NCBI RefSeq assembly: GCF_019139815.1
Contig: NZ_CP077079.1
Coordinates: forward strand, 4,030,001-4,094,000
Length of the DNA stretch: 64,000 nucleotides
Direction: 5' to 3'
From: Pseudomonas asgharzadehiana
GTDB lineage: Bacteria > Pseudomonadota > Gammaproteobacteria > Pseudomonadales > Pseudomonadaceae
Of the stretch, positions 1-7,914 are shown piece by piece (the stretch's first letter is position 1; each line of letters begins with the position of its first letter). The notes beneath the pieces were generated by a model. The model searched no databases and was not told the DNA's origin. It saw only the letters and a program-made list of their open reading frames with translations. Position numbers and translations under genes: made by a program.

Positions 1-638
<638 letters not shown>

Positions 639-653
639 CTGGAGCTGTACCCC

Positions 654-1460
654 ATGAGCGATTTCAACACCCTCGAACTGATCACCGACCGCCGTGGTTT
701 TGCCACGCTGTGGCTCAGTCGTGAAGCCAAGAACAACGCGTTCAACGCCGAAATGATCCGCGAACTGATCATCGCCCTCGACCACGTGCAAGGCGATGCC
801 TCCCTGCGTTTCCTGGTGCTGCGCGGGCGCGGCAAGCACTTCAGCGCCGGCGCCGACCTGGCCTGGATGCAGCAGTCGGCCGAGCTGGATTACCACACCA
901 ACCTCGACGACGCGCGCGAACTGGCCGAGCTGATGTACAACCTGGCCAAGCTGAAAATCCCTACCCTGGCGGTGGTGCAAGGGGCGGCTTATGGTGGCGC
1001 GCTGGGCTTGATCAGTTGCTGCGACATGGCCATCGGCGCCGACGACGCGCAGTTCTGTCTGTCGGAAGTGCGTATCGGCCTGGCACCGGCGGTGATCAGT
1101 CCCTTCGTGGTGCAGGCCATCGGCGAGCGTGCGGCGCGGCGCTATGCCCTTACCGCCGAACGCTTTGGCGGCCAGCGTGCGCGGGACATCGGCCTGCTCG
1201 CGGAAAGCTATCCGGCGGGCGAGCTGGACACGCACGTGGAACAGTGGATCGCCAACCTGCTGCACAACAGCCCCGCCGCGATGCGCGCCAGCAAAGACTT
1301 ACTGCGTGAAGTGGGTAACGGCGCCCTCACCCCTGCCCTGCGTCGCTATTGCGAAAATGCCATCGCACGGATTCGCGTCAGCGCCGAAGGCCAGGAAGGC
1401 TTGAGAGCCTTCCTGCAAAAACGTGCGCCCAGTTGGCAACCGCAGGAGCCGCGCTCATGA
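654..1460 (+). CDS. liuC: 3-methylglutaconyl-CoA hydratase (enoyl-CoA hydratase family)
   Basis: A 268-residue crotonase-fold enzyme, normal length for the family. It is expected to hydrate 3-methylglutaconyl-CoA to HMG-CoA, the step after the carboxylase in leucine degradation. The oxyanion-hole segments are visible as GRGKHFSAGADLAWM (about residues 60-75) and QGAAYGGALGLISCCD (about 108-123), and the catalytic glutamate lies in LSEVRIGLAPA. The ATG at 654 follows an upstream GGAGC. The stop overlaps the liuD start by four bases (ATGA), which suggests translational coupling. The operon position supports this role over a generic enoyl-CoA hydratase. Confidence 0.92.
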   Translation: MSDFNTLELITDRRGFATLWLSREAKNNAFNAEMIRELIIALDHVQGDASLRFLVLRGRGKHFSAGADLAWMQQSAELDYHTNLDDARELAELMYNLAKLKIPTLAVVQGAAYGGALGLISCCDMAIGADDAQFCLSEVRIGLAPAVISPFVVQAIGERAARRYALTAERFGGQRARDIGLLAESYPAGELDTHVEQWIANLLHNSPAAMRASKDLLREVGNGALTPALRRYCENAIARIRVSAEGQEGLRAFLQKRAPSWQPQEPRS

Positions 1461-3382
1461 GCACGTTGACCACCTTACTGGTGGCGAACCGTGGCGAAAT
1501 CGCCTGCCGGGTGATGCGTACCGCCAAGGCCATGGGCTTGACCACGGTCGCCGTGCACAGCGCCATCGACCGCGACGCGCGACACAGCCGCGAGGCTGAT
1601 GTCCGCGTCGACCTGGGCGGCAGCAAGGCCACGGAGAGCTACCTGCAAATCGACAAGCTCATCGCCGCCGCCCAGGCCAGCGGGGCCCAGGCGATTCATC
1701 CGGGCTACGGCTTCCTGTCCGAAAACGCCGCCTTTGCCCGCGCGATTGAAGCCGCGGGCCTGATCTTCCTCGGCCCACCCGCCTCGGCCATCGACGCCAT
1801 GGGCAGCAAATCCGCCGCCAAGGCGCTGATGGAGACCGCCGGCGTGCCACTGGTACCGGGTTATCACGGCGAAGCCCAGGACCTGGAGACTTTCCGCGAA
1901 GCCTGCGCACGCATCGGTTACCCGGTACTGCTCAAGGCCACAGCCGGTGGCGGCGGCAAGGGCATGAAGGTGGTCGAGCACGTCGACCAACTCGCCGAAG
2001 CCCTGGCCTCGGCCCAGCGTGAAGCCCTGTCGTCCTTTGGCAATGGGCAGATGCTGGTGGAGAAATACCTGCTCAAGCCACGCCATGTGGAGATCCAGGT
2101 ATTTGCCGATCAACACGGGCATTGCCTGTACCTCAACGAGCGGGATTGCTCGATCCAACGTCGCCATCAAAAAGTCGTCGAAGAAGCACCGGCACCGGGG
2201 TTGAGCGTTGAACAACGCCGGGCCATGGGCGAAGCCGCCGTACGGGCGGCCCAGGCTATTGGCTACGTAGGCGCCGGCACGGTGGAGTTCTTGCTGGACG
2301 CACGCGGCGAGTTCTTTTTCATGGAAATGAACACGCGGTTGCAGGTGGAGCACCCGGTGACCGAGGCGATTACCGGCCTGGACCTGGTAGCCTGGCAGAT
2401 TCGCGTGGCCCAGGGCGAAGCGCTGCCGCTCACCCAGGAACAAGTGCCGCTGATCGGCCACGCGATTGAAGTGCGCTTGTATGCCGAAGATCCGACCCAT
2501 GACTTCCTGCCCGCCACCGGGCATCTGGCGCTGTATCGCGAATCGGCACCCGGTGCGGGCCGCCGGGTAGACAGCGGTGTCGAGCAAGGTGACAGCGTAT
2601 CGCCCTTTTACGACCCGATGCTCGGCAAGCTGATTGCCTGGGGCGAGGACCGTGAACAGGCACGCCTGCGCTTGCTGAGTATGCTCGATGAATTTGCCGT
2701 CGGCGGGCTGAAGACCAACCTGGGGTTCCTGCGGCGCATCATCGGGCACCCGGCGTTTGCAACCGCGCAGTTGGATACCGGGTTTATTCCACGTTATCAG
2801 GATGAGTTGCTACCGCCACCCGGTGAATTGAGCGATGAGTTCTGGCAGGCGGCGGGCGCGGCCTTTATGCAGAGCTTGCCCGTGGCTGAAGGGCCGTGGG
2901 CGGATAGACGTGGTTTTCGTGCCGGTTTGCCCGCCGAGGTGTCGTTGCACCTGAGCTGCAACGGGCAGGATCGGTTGGTGACGTTGGCGGCAGATGCTGC
3001 GCAGTTGCAGGGCGAACAGTTGCTGATCGAGCGTCAGGGCGTGCGCCGTTCACACTTGGCGGTGCGTCGCGCGGGGGCGGTGTTTTTGCGTTGGGATGGC
3101 GAGATGCAGTGCGTCAGCCTGTTCGACCCGATTGCAGCGGTGGAGGCCAGCCAGTCTCACCAGGGAGGCCTCACGGCGCCAATGAACGGCAGCATCGTAC
3201 GGGTGCTGGTGGACATTGGCCAAGCGGTCGAAGCCGGCGCGCAACTGGTGGTATTGGAGGCAATGAAAATGGAGCACAGCATCCGCGCGCCCCAGGCGGG
3301 GGTGGTCAAGGCGCTGTTCTGCCAGGAGGGCGAAATGGTTGCCGAGGGGTGCGCACTGGTGGAGCTCGAAACAGTCGGCTAG
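1457..3382 (+). CDS. liuD: Methylcrotonyl-CoA carboxylase, biotin carboxylase/BCCP (alpha) subunit
   Basis: A 641-residue alpha subunit: an N-terminal biotin carboxylase domain starting TLLVANRGEIACRV, an ATP-grasp segment with GGGGKGMKVV near residue 165, and a C-terminal biotinyl carrier domain. The biotin attachment motif EAMKM places the modified lysine at about residue 604. I chose the ATG at 1457, which overlaps the liuC stop, because the conserved N-terminus starts there; a longer frame upstream runs into liuC and has no family match. With LiuB it makes 3-methylglutaconyl-CoA from 3-methylcrotonyl-CoA. It is the last gene of the visible operon and ends against the convergent repressor gene, the two stops overlapping by four bases. 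Confidence 0.95.
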   Translation: MSTLTTLLVANRGEIACRVMRTAKAMGLTTVAVHSAIDRDARHSREADVRVDLGGSKATESYLQIDKLIAAAQASGAQAIHPGYGFLSENAAFARAIEAAGLIFLGPPASAIDAMGSKSAAKALMETAGVPLVPGYHGEAQDLETFREACARIGYPVLLKATAGGGGKGMKVVEHVDQLAEALASAQREALSSFGNGQMLVEKYLLKPRHVEIQVFADQHGHCLYLNERDCSIQRRHQKVVEEAPAPGLSVEQRRAMGEAAVRAAQAIGYVGAGTVEFLLDARGEFFFMEMNTRLQVEHPVTEAITGLDLVAWQIRVAQGEALPLTQEQVPLIGHAIEVRLYAEDPTHDFLPATGHLALYRESAPGAGRRVDSGVEQGDSVSPFYDPMLGKLIAWGEDREQARLRLLSMLDEFAVGGLKTNLGFLRRIIGHPAFATAQLDTGFIPRYQDELLPPPGELSDEFWQAAGAAFMQSLPVAEGPWADRRGFRAGLPAEVSLHLSCNGQDRLVTLAADAAQLQGEQLLIERQGVRRSHLAVRRAGAVFLRWDGEMQCVSLFDPIAAVEASQSHQGGLTAPMNGSIVRVLVDIGQAVEAGAQLVVLEAMKMEHSIRAPQAGVVKALFCQEGEMVAEGCALVELETVG

Positions 3383-4014
3383 AACTTCGCGGTGGCCTGC
3401 ACCACGACGCCAAGGATGCGGCAATCGGCGTCAAACAGCTGTTTCGGATAAGTGGGGTTGAGCGGCACCAGGTAGCGCTGGCCGCTTTCTTCCAGTAGCT
3501 GGCGGAACGTCGCGTGAGGCCGGTCAGCCCATTGGGCGACCACCAAATTGCCGGGCTCGGCGCTAAGGGCCGGATCCACCAGGATCATCATGCCCGCAGC
3601 GATGCTCAGGCCGCTGGGTGCGGTCATGGCATCGCCTGTAACCGGCAGCCAGAAGGCGTCGCCTCGCGCATGGTAGTCGGTCGTTTCGAAACGCGCGGCG
3701 CCGTAGGCCTGGCGTTCTTCGCGGACTTCGCACAGGCCACTCCAGTCGTTGACCGGGTAACGAAAATACGGGTTGTACTGTGTTGACAGGGCTGGTGCGT
3801 CGCGGGCCTTTTCGCGGACTTCCTGCACCACTTCCAGGTAACCCAGGCCCAGTTCTTCGAGCACCCGGTTCATGTCCGCCAGGCTCGGCACGCGGCGTTT
3901 GTTGAGCCAATGGCCGACGCCGCCCTGGGACATGCCCAAGCGTTCAGCCAGCTCACCCTGCGTGACCTTGCGGTCTTTCATGTTGGCCTTGACCAACGCT
4001 ATCCAGTTATCCAT
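3379..4014 (-). CDS. XRE/S24-fold (CI/LexA-like) repressor, autocleavage residues lost
   Basis: A 211-residue protein with an N-terminal helix-turn-helix (VTQGELAERLGMSQGGVGHWLNKRR, about residues 17-41, given here only as a guide to position) and a C-terminal CI-like S24 peptidase fold. In CI/LexA proteins self-cleavage uses the Ser of GDSM, a Lys about 42 residues on, and an Ala-Gly cut site. Here the first is GDAM (Ala129), the second is TFRQL (Arg171, aligned to CI Lys192) and the cut site appears to be Ser92-Gly93. The fold and dimer interface look intact (ILVDP, LVPLNPTYP). It is therefore probably a repressor that does not respond to RecA, which is inference. ATG at 4014 was preferred to a TTG four codons upstream. 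It is divergent from the small gene at 4146. Confidence 0.8.
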   Translation of the reverse strand: MDNWIALVKANMKDRKVTQGELAERLGMSQGGVGHWLNKRRVPSLADMNRVLEELGLGYLEVVQEVREKARDAPALSTQYNPYFRYPVNDWSGLCEVREERQAYGAARFETTDYHARGDAFWLPVTGDAMTAPSGLSIAAGMMILVDPALSAEPGNLVVAQWADRPHATFRQLLEESGQRYLVPLNPTYPKQLFDADCRILGVVVQATAKF

Positions 4015-4075
4015 GGGGCCAGACAATACGTCAGGTATTTTTCAGGGCAATAAACAGTTTGTAGTAATCCACGAA

Positions 4076-4092
4076 ACGACATTAATACGACA
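4076..4092. promoter_or_regulatory. Direct repeat ACGACA-N5-ACGACA, possible operator
   Basis: Between the divergent repressor gene and the small gene at 4146 the hexamer ACGACA occurs twice with an 11-base period, about one helical turn. It sits where an operator for the adjacent HTH repressor would be expected. Assignment to that repressor is inference. Confidence 0.3.
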
Positions 4093-4145
4093 CGTACTAT
4101 CATCAGGCATAAGGTTTTCGACACCCACCCAGAGTACCGCCCCTT

Positions 4146-4496
4146 ATGACGACGAGCCCGTACCTCCTGCCCGAACCAACCGAAAACAATGACGCGCACG
4201 ACCTGCGTGGCAGCGGTGCTGCCCAGCGCGCGCTGGACTTTTATTTGAAAGAAAAAATGTCGGCACCCGCCCCGGACGAGGCCATGTTTGCCATCAAGCC
4301 TGGCATCAGCCAGGAGGAGGCGCTGGTCTACGCCTCCGACCTGCTGCGCAGTGCGGCGGCAACAGCCTACGAGTCAGCAAGCAGCCATCAAGGCAATCAC
4401 CGCGACCTGGCGTTTTCAGTGGTGTATTTGATTGATATGGCGAAGGCGATGCTGGAGCGCTCGTTGCAGGCGACAGAGGCTCAAGCGAACGTATAG
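4146..4496 (+). CDS. Small uncharacterised protein, DUF3077-like
   Basis: A 116-residue soluble protein with no signal peptide or membrane segment. The C-terminal half, with FAIKPGISQEEALVYASDLL and FSVVYLIDMAKAMLE, resembles the DUF3077 family, small Pseudomonas proteins of unknown function that often occur in several copies per genome. The N-terminus (SPYLLPEPTEN) also recalls the DUF6124 group. The protein looks mainly helical. It is divergent from the S24-fold repressor, which may control it. No function can be given. Confidence 0.65.
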   Translation: MTTSPYLLPEPTENNDAHDLRGSGAAQRALDFYLKEKMSAPAPDEAMFAIKPGISQEEALVYASDLLRSAAATAYESASSHQGNHRDLAFSVVYLIDMAKAMLERSLQATEAQANV

Positions 4497-4539
4497 AAGG
4501 CCCGAAGGAAAAATATTTCTATCCCACGGATAAAAACAT

Positions 4540-4567
4540 TTGACTTGCAAATGATAATGATTATTAT
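4540..4567 (+). promoter_or_regulatory. Promoter with overlapping Fur box for the PrrF-like sRNA
   Basis: A -35 TTGACT (4540-4545) and a -10 TATTAT (4562-4567) are separated by 16 bases. The sequence TGATAATGATTATTA at 4552-4566 matches the Fur 7-1-7 consensus TGATAATNATTATCA at all but one defined position and covers the spacer and the -10. Fur with Fe2+ should block transcription in iron-replete cells. Confidence 0.85.
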
Positions 4568-4573
4568 TGGGCT

Positions 4574-4689
4574 CAGCTGATCGCGAGATCAGTCGATAGT
4601 CCAAGGGACCTTAGGTCGGACTCTTGGAATATCTCCTCATCAGGCTAATCACGGTTTTTGACCCGGCTCTTTGGCCGGGTCTTTTTTTT
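4574..4689 (+). ncRNA. prrF: PrrF-type iron-responsive small RNA
   Basis: About 115 nucleotides immediately downstream of a strong Fur-box promoter. The 5' end forms a stem-loop, CTGATC-GCGA-GATCAG (4577-4592). It is followed by the segment CTCTTGGAATATCTCCTCAT (4621-4640), which I recognise as the conserved target-pairing region of Pseudomonas PrrF RNAs, then an A/U-rich stretch suited to Hfq. It ends in the terminator hairpin ACCCGGC/GCCGGGT (4661-4680) with eight T residues. PrrF RNAs act with Hfq to repress iron-rich proteins such as SodB and aconitase when iron is scarce. Only one copy is present here; in P. aeruginosa two lie in tandem. The exact 5' end is inferred from the promoter. 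Confidence 0.87.
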
Positions 4690-4958
4690 GCCAGTTTCCC
4701 TGGCATGGCTTCAGGCTAATGAAGACTGTGTGCTGCTTGATGGCGCGCATGGTAGCAAAAGACCATCGCCTAATGAAAGCCAGCGTAGCGCTCCGGCTCG
4801 TATCTCTGCGAAATAGCGCTTGAGAATCAATCTCATAAATTCTAAGCTGCGGCCGCGTCATGGACGACGCCCCCTCCTCGCAACAATTTTGCATCCGGGC
4901 TTTACCGGACTCCTGTGTAATATAGCCGCCACAACACTCATATTCAGGCAACCAGACT

Positions 4959-6110
4959 ATGACCGTGGCCTTGACCTCCATCAAGATCAGCACCAACTTC
5001 GACAGTGGCAACATCCAGGTGCTCGACGCCAGTGATGCCTATCAGTTGCTGCTGGCAATCAAACCCGATACTCGCAGCCAGCATTTCCAATGGTTTCATT
5101 TCAAGGCCGAAGGCATGCATGTGGGCCACACCCACACGTTCCGCCTGAGCAACGCGGGCAAGTCTTCCTACAAGCATGCCTGGAGCGGCTACAACGCCGT
5201 GGCGTCCTATGACCATGTCAACTGGTTCCGAGTGCCTACGCGCTTTGATGGAGAAATCCTGCACATCAGCCTGGAAACCCGCGAGAAACACGCCTGGTTC
5301 GCTTATTTCGAACCCTACAGCCGCGAACGCCACGCCTGGCTGATCGAGCAGGCATTGAAATACGCCGGCACTAAGCTGTTGGCCACGGGCAAAAGTGTCG
5401 AGGGGCGCGACATCCAACTGCTTCGCCGTGGCAAAGGCGGCGAGGGCCGACGCAAGGTCTGGATCATCGCCCAGCAGCACCCTGGCGAGCACATGGCGCA
5501 ATGGTTTATGGAAGGCATCATCGAGCGTCTGCAACAAGACGGCGATGCCGAGGTGAAAAAGCTCCTGAAGGTGGCCGACCTGTACCTGGTGCCCAATATG
5601 AACCCAGACGGGGCCTTCCATGGCCATCTGCGCACCAATGCCGCCGGCCAGGACCTCAACCGCGCCTGGCAAAGCGCCAGCCAGGAGAACAGCCCGGAAG
5701 TGCTGTTTGTGCAGCAGCAAATGGAGAAGTACGGTGTCGATCTGTTCCTCGATATCCACGGCGACGAAGAAATCCCCTATGTGTTCACCGCCGCTTGCGA
5801 AGGCAACCCGGGCTACACCCCGCGTATCGAGACCTTGGAAAAACACTTCCGCCGCCACTTGAGCGCCTTGACCCGCGACTTCCAGACCACCCACGGTTAC
5901 ACCCGCGACCAGCCAGGCCAAGCCAATATGACCCTGGCCTGCAATGCGGTCGGCGAGCGATACGATTGCCTGTCCCTGACCCTGGAAATGCCCTTCAAGG
6001 ACAACAATGACGCCCCCAACCCAAAAACCGGCTGGTCAGGTGAACGGTCCAAGCAATTGGGCAAGGATGTGCTGAGCACCGTGGCCGATATCGTCACAGC
6101 CCTGCGCTAA
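4959..6110 (+). CDS. M14-family cytosolic zinc carboxypeptidase
   Basis: A 383-residue protein without a signal peptide, with the domain plan of bacterial M14 cytosolic carboxypeptidases: an N-terminal beta-rich domain (about 1-120) then the peptidase domain. Zinc ligands are visible as HPGE (His174, Glu177) and His267 in FLDIHGDEE; the substrate-binding NMNPDG and DLNRAW motifs are present, and the catalytic Glu is in LTLEMPFKD. The family includes the eukaryotic enzymes that trim tubulin side chains, but bacterial substrates are not known. The gene stands alone between the sRNA terminator and a convergent cytochrome gene. The ATG at 4959 lacks a strong ribosome binding site, but the N-terminus fits the family. 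Confidence 0.88.
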   Translation: MTVALTSIKISTNFDSGNIQVLDASDAYQLLLAIKPDTRSQHFQWFHFKAEGMHVGHTHTFRLSNAGKSSYKHAWSGYNAVASYDHVNWFRVPTRFDGEILHISLETREKHAWFAYFEPYSRERHAWLIEQALKYAGTKLLATGKSVEGRDIQLLRRGKGGEGRRKVWIIAQQHPGEHMAQWFMEGIIERLQQDGDAEVKKLLKVADLYLVPNMNPDGAFHGHLRTNAAGQDLNRAWQSASQENSPEVLFVQQQMEKYGVDLFLDIHGDEEIPYVFTAACEGNPGYTPRIETLEKHFRRHLSALTRDFQTTHGYTRDQPGQANMTLACNAVGERYDCLSLTLEMPFKDNNDAPNPKTGWSGERSKQLGKDVLSTVADIVTALR

Positions 6111-6125
6111 CCCCTGCCCCCGGCA

Positions 6126-6665
6126 TCAGCCCTTGGTGCCGGTCATGCTCTGCAGCACACCATCACGCCGAACCCAGCCATGGAACAGCGCCGCCGCCAA
6201 GTGCAGCAGCACCGTCAGGAACAGCAGGTAGGCCAAATACCCATGGGCCTTGCGCAACAGCGCAAACAATGGCGCATCCGCCGCCACCAACGCCGGCAAC
6301 CGTACCGAACTGCCGAGCATCACCGGGTCGCCCGCCGCCGAAATCATCGCCCAGCCCAACAACGGCAACACCAGCATCAAGGCATACAAGAGCAGATGAG
6401 ACGCCTTGGCCGCCAGCACTTGCCAACGCGGCAAGTCGGCGGGCAATGGCGGTTGGCGCGTAGAAAAGCGCACCACCAGGCGCACAATCACCAGTGCCAG
6501 GATCGCAATCCCCAAGGGTTTATGCAGGTGAATCAACCATTCATGCCGCTGCGACACCGACGCCGCCAGCCCTGCCCCGATAAACAGCATGGCAATGATC
6601 AGCAACGCCATCAGCCAATGCAGCAGGCGCGCCAAAGGCGCGAAAAAGCGCGGTTGTGCATTCAT
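6126..6665 (-). CDS. Cytochrome b561-family membrane protein
   Basis: A 179-residue, four-helix di-haem cytochrome b of the bacterial b561 type. Haem-ligand histidines are visible in LARLLHWLMA (helix 1), LIHLHKPLG (helix 2) and near the C-terminus (KAHGYLAYLLF, LHLAAALFHGW). Such proteins pass electrons from quinol across the inner membrane. Its start overlaps the stop of the haem peroxidase gene upstream by four bases, so the two are probably translated together. The simplest reading is that this protein supplies electrons to the membrane-anchored peroxidase; that partnership is inferred from gene order. Confidence 0.88.
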   Translation of the reverse strand: MNAQPRFFAPLARLLHWLMALLIIAMLFIGAGLAASVSQRHEWLIHLHKPLGIAILALVIVRLVVRFSTRQPPLPADLPRWQVLAAKASHLLLYALMLVLPLLGWAMISAAGDPVMLGSSVRLPALVAADAPLFALLRKAHGYLAYLLFLTVLLHLAAALFHGWVRRDGVLQSMTGTKG

Positions 6666-7744
6666 GGTTTCGACTCCTTGGGGGCGCTGTGCAACGGGCT
6701 GACTTCACCGGCACGGCGCAGGTACGAGCTGGCATACGCCGCCGAACGCGCGGCCAGCAGCGGGTCATTGGAGGCTTCGATGCCGCTGGGCAGAACCAGC
6801 GGGTCGAAGTTGATGTCGCGACAATCGCCCTCCGCCTGGGGCTGGCTGCTTTGCAGCACCAGGGTGCCGGCGTTCAAGACCTTATGCTCACCGGCCCAGG
6901 GCTTACTCGCATCGTCCAGCGGGTCGCCGGGGTTGGCCAGGGTCATGTTCAACTGCCAACGCAACGGGCCGGCAGCCAGACGTTGCACCAGGTCTTTTTC
7001 GAGGAAGTCAGCGCCGGCCGGTGCGGTCTCGCCCTCGGCATCCTCGTGTTGGGGCACTACGCTCCAACGTACGGCCTGACGCTTGCCCTCGGCGCTCACC
7101 AGGTAAAACGCGTTGATGCCGTTATAGGTTTCGGTGGCATAGCTGGCCGAGGGCTTGGCGGTCTTGACCCACGCCAAAAATGGCGCGGCCTCCGGATGCG
7201 CGGCAAAAAACGCCGGCATATTTGCCGGGTTCGGCTTGCCGGTGGCCGGGTCCGGCGCGCCAGCCTTGAGCAACTGGTAAAACGCCTCGGGAGTGCCCAC
7301 GGGGAACACCGGCATGCTGTTCATTCCCGTGCGCCATTGCTGGCCGTTGGCCTGGCTCAATTGCACGGCAAAACTGCGGATTGGCACACTGCTGTCCGGC
7401 GCATAGGGGTTACCGCTGGGCAAGGCAAACCGGCCGATCAGCGGGGTCCTGGCGTCGCTGAACAGCTGTGCGCTGGAATACGCGCGGGCTTGGGCGCTGC
7501 TCTCGAAATACCCGGCCACGCACACGCCCTTGGCATGGTTACGCCGAAAGCCTGCGTGCACGCCATTATTGGTTTCCAAGGCGTTGACCAAGGTTTTCGG
7601 ACGCAGCCGTTGTGGGTCGAGCGTGCCATTGACGTAGGCAAATGCCCCCGCAACAACGGCAACCACGGCGCCGATACCGGCAAGGCGCGCGATCAGGCTC
7701 GCCGTACTCAACGGGGGACGGGGCGGTGATGAGTGATCTACCAT
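6662..7744 (-). CDS. Catalase-related haem peroxidase, membrane anchored (SrpA-like)
   Basis: A 360-residue minimal catalase-fold protein. An N-terminal hydrophobic helix (about residues 18-37) should anchor it with the enzyme in the periplasm. The distal histidine is His63 in NGVHAGFRRNHAKG, and the proximal haem ligand is Tyr337 in the RSAAY pattern (R-x3-Y). Members are shorter than true catalases and act mainly as organic peroxide peroxidases. ATG 7744 is preferred to a TTG two codons upstream. The gene is co-transcribed with a cytochrome b561 and is divergent from an ECF sigma/anti-sigma pair; both sides carry the same promoter pattern, so the sigma factor is likely its direct activator. 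Confidence 0.88.
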   Translation of the reverse strand: MVDHSSPPRPPLSTASLIARLAGIGAVVAVVAGAFAYVNGTLDPQRLRPKTLVNALETNNGVHAGFRRNHAKGVCVAGYFESSAQARAYSSAQLFSDARTPLIGRFALPSGNPYAPDSSVPIRSFAVQLSQANGQQWRTGMNSMPVFPVGTPEAFYQLLKAGAPDPATGKPNPANMPAFFAAHPEAAPFLAWVKTAKPSASYATETYNGINAFYLVSAEGKRQAVRWSVVPQHEDAEGETAPAGADFLEKDLVQRLAAGPLRWQLNMTLANPGDPLDDASKPWAGEHKVLNAGTLVLQSSQPQAEGDCRDINFDPLVLPSGIEASNDPLLAARSAAYASSYLRRAGEVSPLHSAPKESKP

Positions 7745-7798
7745 GAACAAACTCCAGGGCCAAAGGCCTTAGGGGGTCAAACATAAGGTCGGAGCATT

Positions 7799-7825
7799 GA
7801 GACGAACGCCGATCCACCCTATTCC
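7799..7825 (-). promoter_or_regulatory. ECF-type promoter of the peroxidase/b561 operon
   Basis: On the minus strand GGAAT (7825-7821) is followed after exactly 16 bases by CGTCTC (7804-7799). This matches the GGAAC-N16/17-CGTC pattern of many ECF sigma factors and equals the promoter on the opposite strand in both elements and spacing. Confidence 0.68.
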
Positions 7826-7853
7826 CTCGCCGCGGATTTATTTTCCGTGGCCC

Positions 7854-7880
7854 GGAATAACCGCCAGCGCCGGGCGTCTC
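7854..7880 (+). promoter_or_regulatory. ECF-type promoter of the sigma/anti-sigma operon
   Basis: GGAAT (7854-7858), a 16-base spacer and CGTCTC (7875-7880), 35 bases before the sigma factor ATG. Identical elements and spacing occur on the other strand at 7825-7799. This suggests that the sigma factor drives its own gene as well as the peroxidase operon. Confidence 0.68.
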
Positions 7881-7914
7881 TCTAGTCCCAGCGCAGTGAC
7901 CAGCCAGACATCCC

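Noticed and set aside
1475..2749. A 424-codon open frame on the minus strand opposite liuD
   Set aside because: LiuD is unambiguous, with ATP-grasp and biotin motifs; the antisense product has no motif or ribosome binding site.
4649..5014. A 121-codon frame on the minus strand over the sRNA terminator and the carboxypeptidase start
   Set aside because: It runs through the PrrF terminator and into the start of a conserved gene, with no ribosome binding site and no family match.
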